NCBI GenBank assembly: GCA_031258665.1
Contig: JAIRML010000097.1
Coordinates: 1 to 11,022, forward strand
Length of the DNA: 11,022 nucleotides
Direction: 5' to 3'
Source: Oscillospiraceae bacterium
Lineage (GTDB): Bacteria > Bacillota > Clostridia > Oscillospirales > UBA929
A model generated the notes under the pieces. The model was not told the DNA's origin and made no database searches. It worked only from the letters and a program-made list of their open reading frames with translations. Made by a program: the position numbers and the translations under genes. Positions within the stretch are counted from its first letter, which is position 1. Each line of letters opens with the position of its first letter. Shown one piece after another: positions 1 through 5,808 of the stretch.

Positions 1-503
1 CCCTGCTGGAAGTGTTGCGGTCCTATGCCGAGAACACGCCCCCCTTGCTCGATCAGGTGCGCACGTACCAAAAAGAGAATCTGCAGGAGTACGCGGTGAT
101 CGTGCACGGCATCAAGGGCAGCAGCTACGGCATCTGTGCCGAGGAGGTGGGCAAAAAGGCGGAGGCGCTGGAGCACGCGGCCAAAGCCGGGGACATCGAC
201 TTTGTCAGTGCCAACAACGAGACGTTCATCCGGGCCGCCGAACAGCTGATCGCGGCGCTGTCCGCCCTGTTGGAAACGGTGGACGCCGGGACACAAAAGA
301 TCAAAAAAGAGGCTCCGGACACCGACACGCTGCACCGGCTGCGGGATGCTTGCACGAGCTTTGACATGGACGGTGTGGACACGGCCATGGAGGAGCTGGA
401 TGGCTACGAATACGAAACCCAGTCGGACTTGGTTACGTGGCTGAAGGAACGCGTGGCCCTGATGGAATTTCAGCAGATTCAAGAGAGACTGTCCACATAT
501 TGA
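1..503 (+). CDS. Hybrid histidine kinase, C-terminal fragment (Hpt domain plus C-terminal tail), truncated by window edge
   Basis: The frame is open at the left edge (complete codons from base 3), so this is the 3' end of a larger gene. A GTG at 12 is not a convincing start because the Hpt fold already reads through it. The visible part is a histidine phosphotransfer domain with the HGIKGSS motif; the phospho-accepting His is the codon at 105-107, followed by a helix ending EALEHAAKAGD. After it comes a module of about 60 residues (CTSFDMDGVDTAMEELDGYEYE, then LVTWLKERVALMEF and IQERL). The 811-residue kinase at 5809-8244 has the same order, Hpt then a similar tail, so the missing part is probably sensor, HisKA, HATPase and receiver. 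In the family, Hpt domains relay phosphate from an attached receiver to a separate response regulator. The receiver/HD-GYP gene starts 12 bases after the stop and is the obvious partner, probably in one operon. The Hpt call is secure; the full architecture is inferred. Confidence 0.8.
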   Translation, partial: LLEVLRSYAENTPPLLDQVRTYQKENLQEYAVIVHGIKGSSYGICAEEVGKKAEALEHAAKAGDIDFVSANNETFIRAAEQLIAALSALLETVDAGTQKIKKEAPDTDTLHRLRDACTSFDMDGVDTAMEELDGYEYETQSDLVTWLKERVALMEFQQIQERLSTY

Positions 504-514
504 AGGAGCTCATT

Positions 515-1591
515 ATGGAAAACAAACGTTACAAGGTCATGTTGGTGGATGACAACATGGCAAATCTTTCCATCGGAAAGAGCATGTTGAAAAGCATCTA
601 TGAAGTGTACCCGCTCCCCTCGGCGGCCAAGCTTTTTGAAATCCTGAAAAATGTAACGCCGGATCTGATTCTTTTGGACATTGAAATGCCGGAAATGGAC
701 GGATATACGGCCATTCGAAAGTTAAAAAGTGATGAAAAAATGGCGGATATCCCGGTCATTTTTCTGACGTCAAAGATCGATAAAGACAGCGAATTGGAAG
801 GGCTGCGTCTCGGTGCCATCGACTATGTGACCAAGCCTTTTTCCGCTCCGCTGCTGCTGAAACGCATTGAAAATCATCTGCTGATCGTGTCGCAAAAAAA
901 AGAGCTGAAACATTACAATGACAATTTGCAAGAGATGGTCCGGCAAAAGACCGCGCAGGTTGTGGAGTTACAAAACGCGGTGCTCAGCACCGTGGCGGAG
1001 ATGGTGGAATTTCGGGATGGGCTGACCGGCGGCCATGTGATCCGTACGCAAAAATATCTGAAACTGCTGTTGGATGAATTGCTGGAAGAAAACATCTATC
1101 AGGAAGAGGTGTCCGGCTGGGATCTGGACTTTCTGCTTCCCTCGGCGCAGCTCCATGACGTGGGGAAGATCGCCATCAGCGATCTGATTCTGAACAAACC
1201 CGGCCGGCTCACACCGGAGGAGTTTGAGGAGATGAAAAACCACGCGTCGGTCGGGGTGGACGTCATTCGGCGCATTGAGCAGACCACGGCGGAAAATGCG
1301 TTTTTGCACCACGCAAAAATTATTGCGGGTACGCACCACGAAAAATGGGACGGGTCCGGTTACCCGGCTGGTCTGAGGGGCAAAGAAATCCCTTTAGAAG
1401 GTCGGTTGATGGCGATCGCCGATGTATATGACGCCCTGATCTCGGCGCGCCCTTATAAGAAGCCGTTCTCCGTGGAAGAGGCCGAGCGGATCATTGACGA
1501 GGGGAAAGGCGCCCATTTCGACCCGACTCTGGTCATGGTGTTTCACAAAGTGGCCCGACAATTCGCGGAGATCGCGCAGAGTTGTCAATGA
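515..1591 (+). CDS. Response regulator with receiver and HD-GYP domains, predicted cyclic-di-GMP phosphodiesterase
   Basis: This 358-residue protein has a receiver domain at about 6-122 (acidic pair D12/D13, phospho-acceptor D55 in LILLDIEMP, T85, K107), a coiled linker at about 125-158, and an HD-GYP domain at about 160-350. The HD-GYP signature is complete: H174 in GGHVIRT, H214-D215 in HDVGK, H243, H274-H275-E276 and DGSGYP at 279-284. Family knowledge predicts a metal-dependent cytosolic enzyme that opens cyclic-di-GMP, switched by phosphorylation of D55 (RpfG-like). The ATG at 515 is chosen because AAGGAG (503-508) lies six bases upstream and the receiver begins at once; an in-frame upstream start at 437 would sit inside the preceding gene. 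The Shine-Dalgarno overlaps the upstream TGA, so the genes are probably translationally coupled and the upstream Hpt kinase is the likely phosphodonor. The receiver half is AT-richer (38% GC at 721-780) than the HD-GYP half (57% at 1141-1200). Activity is inferred from intact motifs. Confidence 0.95.
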   Translation: MENKRYKVMLVDDNMANLSIGKSMLKSIYEVYPLPSAAKLFEILKNVTPDLILLDIEMPEMDGYTAIRKLKSDEKMADIPVIFLTSKIDKDSELEGLRLGAIDYVTKPFSAPLLLKRIENHLLIVSQKKELKHYNDNLQEMVRQKTAQVVELQNAVLSTVAEMVEFRDGLTGGHVIRTQKYLKLLLDELLEENIYQEEVSGWDLDFLLPSAQLHDVGKIAISDLILNKPGRLTPEEFEEMKNHASVGVDVIRRIEQTTAENAFLHHAKIIAGTHHEKWDGSGYPAGLRGKEIPLEGRLMAIADVYDALISARPYKKPFSVEEAERIIDEGKGAHFDPTLVMVFHKVARQFAEIAQSCQ

Positions 1592-1624
1592 CGGCGTCGG
1601 CGCTCCCCTCCAGATCTCCTGCCC

Positions 1625-1658
1625 TCAACTATACAAAATTTTTATTTTGTATAGTTGA
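1625..1658. terminator. Perfect 15-bp AT-rich palindrome between convergent genes, possible bidirectional terminator
   Basis: Bases 1625-1639 and 1644-1658 are exact reverse complements around a TTTT loop. It lies 33 bases after the HD-GYP stop and 60 bases past the GH18 stop (opposite strand), where a shared terminator is expected. The stem has few G-C pairs and no long T-run follows it on either strand, so it is not a textbook intrinsic terminator. The rest of the 127-base gap holds a 12-base direct repeat (GCCCGGCTGGCG at 1680-1691 and 1724-1735, the second copy within the GH18 3' end) and nothing else I recognise. Confidence 0.5.
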
Positions 1659-1718
1659 TAATCTGTTCGCCGGGGCCCTGCCCGGCTGGCGGTACGGGAG
1701 CCGCAACCGTTTATCGTC

Positions 1719-3353
1719 TTATCGCCCGGCTGGCGTCACCCCGTCCGGTATGAGCCCCAGCCGCCAATATGACAGGCCGCCCAGACCGAAGCGCGCGGCC
1801 AGTTTGGCCTTGGCCGCCACACTGCGGGCGTCCTCGTACCACACGATGTTGTCGGTCTGGTCCTGCGTGTCGCGAAACGCGATGTACGGGCTCTGGGCCA
1901 CCGGGTCAAATGTGACGGACGCCCCGGCTTGGATCCGGGCCTCGATGGCGCTGTACGCGGGCGCATAGGGTGTCTCGTTGAGGATCACGCCGTCTCGCGC
2001 CTTCCACTGCACGGCGTCAAAGGAGATCTGCAGCAGGACACGGCTTCGGTCCTCCACCCCTGTGTCGGGGTCGCAGACCGCGCGGAGCGCGTAATACACC
2101 TCGTCCAACGGCGCCGCCGGCGTGTGTGTCACGCCGGACTCCCGTTCATCCTGGGTCAGTCGTTTGGGATAATAGTCGTGCGCCATCAAAATCACCCTGT
2201 CCGCCAGCGCGCCGATCGCCCGGTAGTCGTAGCCGTCATAGACGGCCACGCCGGGACGCCGCCGCGGATGGACGGCCACATAGAGGCGCCGGCCCGCGGG
2301 CATCTGCGCGCGCAGATCGGCGAGGAAACGGCTGAAGTTGTCCCGCGCCTGCGCCCCGCGCAATGTCTCAAAATCGACGACGATCCCGTCAAAGGCAGGC
2401 TGCCCGCCCGACGCGGCCGGAACTCCGGCGCGCGCCGCGTCCGCCAGCAGCTGCGCCGCCTGCGCCCGGAGCGCGCCGTCACCGATGATCGCCACGCTGT
2501 CCGCCGCGCTGACCGCGGCCATCAGCAGGGTCTCCCCCTTGGCTTTGCCAAGCGGTTCCTCGTAGCCTTCCGGCACAAAATACTCATGGCCGCCCGCCGC
2601 GTCGCTGTGGAGCGTCAACACCCCGTCGGACAGTGCCAGCCGGCTCCAGCCAAAGCTCACCGCGTCAAACGAGGGCACCATGTCCATCTGCCCGGCGGAG
2701 CGGATCGCGTAGAAGGCGTTGGAAAAACCGGCCCGGTTCTGTTCCAGCCAGTACATCCGCATCATCATGGCCGCCGCATGTTCCCGCAAGGCGGTCTCGC
2801 CGGGCGCGAAACGCGTGGGGCTCATGCCGTTGATGATCTCCAGGTCTTTGGCGATCGTGATATACCCGGCGTACCCCGTCACATCCGGAAACGGGCTGCC
2901 GAGCGCGGCCAGGTGCGCCCCCAGCGCGTCGTAGCCCAGCGCGCGCACGATCATGACCGCCATGGCCTCCCGCGTGATGGCCTCATTTGGCTCAAACCGC
3001 GGCGCGTCGGCCAAGATGGCCCCATGCGCGAGCGCCGTCTCGATGAACCCGTAGTACCACTGCGCGCCGTCGCGGTTGTCTTCAAAATGCCCCTCCGCGG
3101 GTTGGACTTCCTCCCAGCGCATGAGCTTGCACAAAAACGACGCAAATTCGGCCCGCGTGACAGACCGTCCAAGGCCGAATCGATTGTTGCCCACGCCATC
3201 TGTGACGCCGAGGCCGCGCAGCTCGCGTATGTACGCCGCCGCCCAGTGGCCCGGCGGCACGTCCGCAAAATCGGCCGCCGCCCGCGCCGGCCGGCCGCAG
3301 GGGTTCGCGATCGCGAGCGCCAGCAAGACACCCAACGCCACAACGCGCTTCAT
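1719..3353 (-). CDS. Exported S-layer-homology / glycoside hydrolase family 18 protein (YaaH/YdhD-like)
   Basis: This 544-residue protein has a signal peptide at about 1-27 (MKR, a hydrophobic stretch, then ARAAADF). Three SLH repeats follow at about 28-72 (DFADVPPGHWAAAYI), 89-135 (FEDNRDGAQWYYGFIETALAHG, FEPNEAITREAMAVMI) and 155-200 (FPDVTGYAGYI). SLH repeats bind secondary cell-wall polymer, so the protein should sit on the cell or spore surface. The C-terminal part (about 225-544) is a GH18 barrel: DGIVVDFE at 322-329 carries the catalytic Glu E329, MAHDYYP at 390-396 matches the strand that usually reads MxYD, and GLGGLSYWRLGL near the end is the typical last strand. GH18 members of this branch cleave N-acetylglucosamine-containing glycans such as peptidoglycan or spore cortex. 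The ATG at 3353 is supported by AAGGAG eight bases upstream and by the signal peptide; a longer frame reaching 3461 would translate the hairpin repeat. It is downstream of exoA on the same strand. Family secure; substrate unknown. Confidence 0.9.
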   Translation of the reverse strand: MKRVVALGVLLALAIANPCGRPARAAADFADVPPGHWAAAYIRELRGLGVTDGVGNNRFGLGRSVTRAEFASFLCKLMRWEEVQPAEGHFEDNRDGAQWYYGFIETALAHGAILADAPRFEPNEAITREAMAVMIVRALGYDALGAHLAALGSPFPDVTGYAGYITIAKDLEIINGMSPTRFAPGETALREHAAAMMMRMYWLEQNRAGFSNAFYAIRSAGQMDMVPSFDAVSFGWSRLALSDGVLTLHSDAAGGHEYFVPEGYEEPLGKAKGETLLMAAVSAADSVAIIGDGALRAQAAQLLADAARAGVPAASGGQPAFDGIVVDFETLRGAQARDNFSRFLADLRAQMPAGRRLYVAVHPRRRPGVAVYDGYDYRAIGALADRVILMAHDYYPKRLTQDERESGVTHTPAAPLDEVYYALRAVCDPDTGVEDRSRVLLQISFDAVQWKARDGVILNETPYAPAYSAIEARIQAGASVTFDPVAQSPYIAFRDTQDQTDNIVWYEDARSVAAKAKLAARFGLGGLSYWRLGLIPDGVTPAGR

Positions 3354-3360
3354 CACACCA

Positions 3361-3366
3361 CTCCTT
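3361..3366 (-). promoter_or_regulatory. Ribosome binding site of the GH18 gene, directly next to a hairpin
   Basis: Read on the minus strand, AAGGAG is followed eight bases later by the ATG at 3353. It decides this start over the longer open frame. A 10-bp hairpin (3370-3392) ends a few bases upstream, separated only by an A-run, so mRNA folding next to the ribosome site could affect initiation. I found no convincing sigma-A promoter for this gene in 3367-3480, so it may be read through from exoA or use another sigma factor. Confidence 0.8.
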
Positions 3367-3369
3367 TTT

Positions 3370-3473
3370 TTGTTGCCGCTTCGCGGCAACAAGGTAACAA
3401 CGTGGGCTGCAGGGGCAGCCCACAACCCAAAATTTAGTATTTTATTGCCGCGAAGCGGCAATAAAATACTAAA
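3370..3473. repeat. Composite triple-hairpin repeat filling the exoA-GH18 gap
   Basis: Three perfect hairpins stand in a row. Hairpin A: arms 3370-3379 and 3383-3392, loop TTC. Hairpin B: GTGGGCTGC (3402-3410), loop AGGG, GCAGCCCAC (3415-3423). Hairpin C: 19-bp arms 3433-3451 and 3455-3473, loop GAA. The cores of A (TTGCCGCTTCGCGGCAA) and C (TTGCCGCGAAGCGGCAA) are exact reverse complements, so A and C form inverted ends around B. Related copies are at 8464-8497 and 9315-9335, which marks this as a dispersed repeat and not just a terminator. It resembles REP/BIME-like or MITE-like intergenic elements in form; no coding capacity or target-site duplication is evident. Hairpin C may stop or stabilise the exoA transcript, but it lacks a good T-run. 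Confidence 0.8.
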
Positions 3474-3480
3474 ATATCAA

Positions 3481-4236
3481 TCAAACATCAATGGTCAAAG
3501 ATACCGGGCAGTGGTCACTGCCGTGGACGTCGGGGTGGATGGCAGCCTCCCGTACGCGGGGCAGCAGGCGCTGGGACACCAGGAAATAGTCGATGCGCCA
3601 CCCCACATTGCGCGCGCGCGCGTGAGAGAAGTACGACCACCAGGTGTAGGCGTCGCGCCTGTCCGGGTGGAGCGCGCGAAAGGTGTCGGCAAACCCCGCC
3701 TCCAGCAGCGCCGTCAGTTTGGCGCGCTCCTCATCGGTAAAACCGGCGTTGCGGCGGTTGGCGGCCGGGTGCTTGAGGTCGATCTCCCGGTGGGCGCAGT
3801 TTAAGTCCCCGCAGATGACCACGGGCTTCTGCGCGTCCAGGCCGCACAAAAAGGCTTTGAAGTCATCTTCCCAGCGCATACGGTACGAAAGCCGCGCGAG
3901 ATCCCGCTGCGAATTGGGCGTGTAGACGTTGACAAAGAAAAAAGACGGAAACTCCAGTGTGATGACACGGCCCTCACTGTCGTGTTCGGACACGCCAATG
4001 TCCGCCGCGGCGGACATGGGCGGCACGCGCGTGAAGACCGCCGTGCCGGAATACCCCTTCTTGCGCGCCGTGTTCCAATGTTCCGCGTAGCCGGGCAGGT
4101 CGATCTCCGCTTGACCGGGCGCCATCTTGGTCTCCTGCAACGCAAAGACGTCCGCGTCCAGCGCCCGGAAACTCTCCCAAAAACCCTTGCCCAAACAGGC
4201 GCGCAACCCGTTGACATTCCAAGACACCAGCTTCAC
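3481..4236 (-). CDS. exoA: Exodeoxyribonuclease III (AP endonuclease, ExoA/Xth family)
   Basis: This 251-residue protein repairs DNA by cutting at abasic sites and by 3'-5' exonuclease and 3'-phosphatase activity. All family motifs are present in order: WNVNGLRA (N7), LQETK (E35, metal ligand), NVYTPNS (Y105), GDLNCAH (catalytic D144 and N146), WRIDYFLVS (213-221) and GSDHCPV with D241 and H242. Length is close to that of Bacillus subtilis ExoA and the protein appears full-length. The start is the GTG at 4236: the family begins KLVSWNVNG, and a GGAGGGGAG Shine-Dalgarno ends six bases upstream; the in-frame GTG at 4257 would put that ribosome site inside the gene. A sigma-A promoter precedes it (4276-4304). 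The gene is divergent from the HTH-TetR regulator and upstream of the GH18 gene, with the hairpin repeat beginning a few bases after its stop. Identification is secure; whether the divergent regulator controls it is open. Confidence 0.97.
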   Translation of the reverse strand: MKLVSWNVNGLRACLGKGFWESFRALDADVFALQETKMAPGQAEIDLPGYAEHWNTARKKGYSGTAVFTRVPPMSAAADIGVSEHDSEGRVITLEFPSFFFVNVYTPNSQRDLARLSYRMRWEDDFKAFLCGLDAQKPVVICGDLNCAHREIDLKHPAANRRNAGFTDEERAKLTALLEAGFADTFRALHPDRRDAYTWWSYFSHARARNVGWRIDYFLVSQRLLPRVREAAIHPDVHGSDHCPVSLTIDV

Positions 4237-4275
4237 CGTCCACTCCCCTCCCAGCACCCTCCAGGATTGATCCTC

Positions 4276-4304
4276 AGTATATCACAGCGCCGCCGCATAT
4301 GCAA
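4276..4304 (-). promoter_or_regulatory. Sigma-A promoter for exoA
   Basis: On the minus strand TTGCAT (4304-4299) and TATACT (4281-4276) are separated by exactly 17 bases. The -10 box lies 39 bases before the chosen GTG start. The -10 lies within a motif (TCCTCAGTATA on the plus strand, 4271-4281) that recurs with one change at 4354-4364 near the start of the divergent transcript. Confidence 0.75.
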
Positions 4305-4315
4305 ATGGAAAAACC

Positions 4316-4344
4316 TTGATTTTTCCAGAAAAAGACGCTATAAT
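4316..4344 (+). promoter_or_regulatory. Strong sigma-A promoter for the HTH-TetR regulator
   Basis: TTGATT (4316-4321) and a consensus TATAAT (4339-4344) are 17 bases apart. Transcription should begin near 4351, about 33 bases before the ATG at 4384. The -10 box is overlapped by the palindrome at 4340-4354. It is divergent from the exoA promoter, with 11 bases between the two -35 boxes, so the promoters may influence each other. Confidence 0.8.
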
Positions 4345-4354
4345 ATGATATTAT
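4340..4354. promoter_or_regulatory. Candidate operator: 15-bp perfect palindrome over the -10 box and start site
   Basis: ATAATAT-G-ATATTAT is a perfect palindrome with 7-bp arms. It covers five of six bases of the TATAAT box and reaches the expected start site. TetR-family repressors commonly bind 15-20 bp palindromes in this position upstream of their own gene, so autoregulation by the product of 4384-5184 is a reasonable inference. AT-rich palindromes also arise by chance around -10 boxes, so confidence is moderate. Confidence 0.5.
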
Positions 4355-4383
4355 CCTGAGTATACATGCGGGAGGAACTCTTC

Positions 4384-5184
4384 ATGTTTGATTACCTGAC
4401 TGTGGAAGAAATAGCAAAAAAATGGGGCGTTTCGGACAAATACGTCCAACGGCTGTGCCGGAACGAGAGGATTCAGGACGCCGTAAAACGCGGCGGCGTC
4501 TGGTTCATTCCATCTGCCGCCCCCTGCCCCGTTCGTTCCCATGTGCAGCACCTCATGTTTCACGGTACAAAGAGAAAAATCTTTGAAAAGGCAGTAGAGC
4601 TCTTCTCAAATCATTCCTACGATACTATCAAGATAAAAGACATCACAGACCAGATTGGCATCACCCAGAGCGCCTTTTACAACCATTTCAAATCCAAACA
4701 GGAGATTCTGGACGCCATCTACGACTTCTTTGCGCATTACTATACGGTGGATAGGCCCACCATAGACGAACTTGAACCGATTTTGCGAGGCGGTACGCTG
4801 CAGGAGATCTTCGACTGCGTCTACTACGATTTTAAGCCGGAGTACCGGGAGCTGATGCTCACCTGTACCAAGATCATCTTCCAGCGCGCATTTGTCGACG
4901 ACCATGCGAAAGAGATCTTCCAGATCATTTTTTGGGACTCCAGCCTGCACTATGTCTCGCATGTCTTCGAGCGGGCCGTGGAGATCGGCCGGTTCGCGCC
5001 GATGGATGTCCAGGAGATGGCCATGTACCGCGTGATGCTCCGCTGCTTCTCCTTTATGATCTGGCTGATCGACGTCGATTCGAGCCACATCACGATGTTG
5101 GACCGCTACCAGAAGCGGTTGGGCGAGTATCTCATGCACAATATCTCGGACTTAAAAGCCCCCGCCTCCTCCGGCGCGCCCTGA
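4384..5184 (+). CDS. Two-headed transcriptional regulator: excisionase/MerR-like HTH fused to a TetR-type repressor
   Basis: This 266-residue protein carries two DNA-binding modules. Residues 4-44 (YLTVEEIAKKWGVSDKYVQ, then RLCRNERIQDAVKRGGVWFIP) match the helix-turn-helix plus wing of the excisionase/MerR-like HTH_17 group. Residues about 63-118 are a TetR DNA-binding domain: KIFEKAVELFSNHSYDTIKI, then IKDITDQIGITQSAFYNHF and KSKQEIL. Residues 120-255 are helical and fit a ligand-binding/dimerisation domain, though no specific subfamily is recognisable. The short linker (about 45-62) includes PSAAPCPVRSH. The ATG at 4384 is chosen because GGGAGGA (4370-4376) ends seven bases upstream; an ATG at 4366 would include that ribosome site. 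The gene has its own sigma-A promoter and candidate operator, and a hairpin terminator follows. GC content shifts inside the gene (38% at 4561-4620, 63% at 4981-5040). It may repress itself, exoA or the downstream REC-kinase operon; the target is unknown. Confidence 0.85.
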   Translation: MFDYLTVEEIAKKWGVSDKYVQRLCRNERIQDAVKRGGVWFIPSAAPCPVRSHVQHLMFHGTKRKIFEKAVELFSNHSYDTIKIKDITDQIGITQSAFYNHFKSKQEILDAIYDFFAHYYTVDRPTIDELEPILRGGTLQEIFDCVYYDFKPEYRELMLTCTKIIFQRAFVDDHAKEIFQIIFWDSSLHYVSHVFERAVEIGRFAPMDVQEMAMYRVMLRCFSFMIWLIDVDSSHITMLDRYQKRLGEYLMHNISDLKAPASSGAP

Positions 5185-5213
5185 GGCGCGATGCACCCGG
5201 TATTCGCTCTCCA

Positions 5214-5252
5214 CCCCACCGAGCGGGCTCGGTGGGGACCTCAAGCGTTTTT
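5214..5252 (+). terminator. Probable intrinsic terminator after the HTH-TetR gene
   Basis: CCCCACCGAG (5214-5223) pairs perfectly with CTCGGTGGGG (5228-5237) around a four-base loop. A T-run (TTTTTGTTT from 5248) follows after ten bases, farther than in an ideal terminator. It separates the regulator from the promoter at 5314. Its position 29 bases after the stop supports the call. Confidence 0.7.
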
Positions 5253-5313
5253 GTTTCATCTGCCAAAAAATCTCTCGGCGGCGCATCCGACAGAGGTTTT
5301 TAGAGGCGCCCGA

Positions 5314-5342
5314 TTGACATTCTTCGGCAGTTTGAGTATAGT
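5314..5342 (+). promoter_or_regulatory. Sigma-A promoter for the receiver/hybrid-kinase operon
   Basis: A consensus TTGACA (5314-5319) and TATAGT (5337-5342) stand exactly 17 bases apart, so transcription should begin near 5349. This rules out the ATG at 5343 as the receiver gene start, because it would lie at or before the 5' end of the mRNA. The operon probably covers the receiver (5388) and kinase (5809) genes and ends at the terminator at 8293. Confidence 0.85.
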
Positions 5343-5387
5343 ATGAGTGAGAGCGGCCGGCGGGCCGGCATTGTGGGAGGCGATTTT

Positions 5388-5762
5388 TTGGAAAACAAAA
5401 AAATTATCCTGGCTGTGGACGATATGCCGACCAATTTACAGATCCTCCAGAGTCTCCTCTCCGATGAGTTCTCGGTGCGGCTGGCCAAGTCCGGCCATAT
5501 GGCGCTCTCGGCGCTTGCGCGCATCCAGGTGGATCTCATCTTGCTGGACATTGAGATGCCGGGGCTTTCGGGCTTTGACGTGATGAACGAGCTGCAGAAA
5601 AATCCGGACCACAAAGATATCCCGGTCATCTTTGTAACCGCGCACGCCACGCGGGAATTTATCGCCCGCGCGGCCAAGGCGGGCGCGAAGGACTACCTGG
5701 TCAAACCGTTTGAGCCGCAGGCCCTGCGCGAAAAGGTGCGGCATGTGCTAGGCCTCGCATGA
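5388..5762 (+). CDS. Single-domain response regulator (stand-alone receiver, CheY/Spo0F-like)
   Basis: This 124-residue protein is a receiver domain with no output domain: acidic pair D11/D12 (AVDDMPTN), phospho-acceptor D54 (LILLDIEMPG), T84 (IFVTAHA), K106 (YLVKPFE). The start is a TTG at 5388, supported by GGGAGG (5375-5380) seven bases upstream and by the promoter at 5314-5342, which excludes the in-frame ATG at 5343. The N-terminus (ENKKIILAVDD) parallels that of the HD-GYP regulator (ENKRYKVMLVDD), so the two receivers may be related. Proteins of this kind act as phosphate shuttles or by protein-protein contact. The hybrid kinase starts 46 bases downstream and is the likely partner; the gap contains a tandem ATCCATAC repeat (5775-5790). 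The fold is secure, the partner inferred, and a Spo0F-type role in sporulation is only a possibility. Confidence 0.9.
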   Translation: MENKKIILAVDDMPTNLQILQSLLSDEFSVRLAKSGHMALSALARIQVDLILLDIEMPGLSGFDVMNELQKNPDHKDIPVIFVTAHATREFIARAAKAGAKDYLVKPFEPQALREKVRHVLGLA

Positions 5763-5808
5763 GCCGATCTCAACATCCATACATCCATACCATTTGAAGG
5801 AGCCAACT

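Noticed and set aside
1929..3437. Long plus-strand open frame (about 500 codons) opposite the GH18 gene
   Set aside because: It is antisense to a gene with clear SLH and GH18 motifs, is very rich in Arg, Pro and His, has no ribosome site and matches no domain I know. Long antisense frames are expected in GC-rich coding DNA.
5343..5345. ATG as the start of the stand-alone receiver
   Set aside because: It directly follows the -10 box of a consensus promoter, so it would be at or before the 5' end of the mRNA. The TTG at 5388 has a good ribosome site.
5775..5790. Tandem ATCCATAC repeat between the receiver and kinase genes
   Set aside because: Only two units of eight bases; probably slippage, with no further copies seen.
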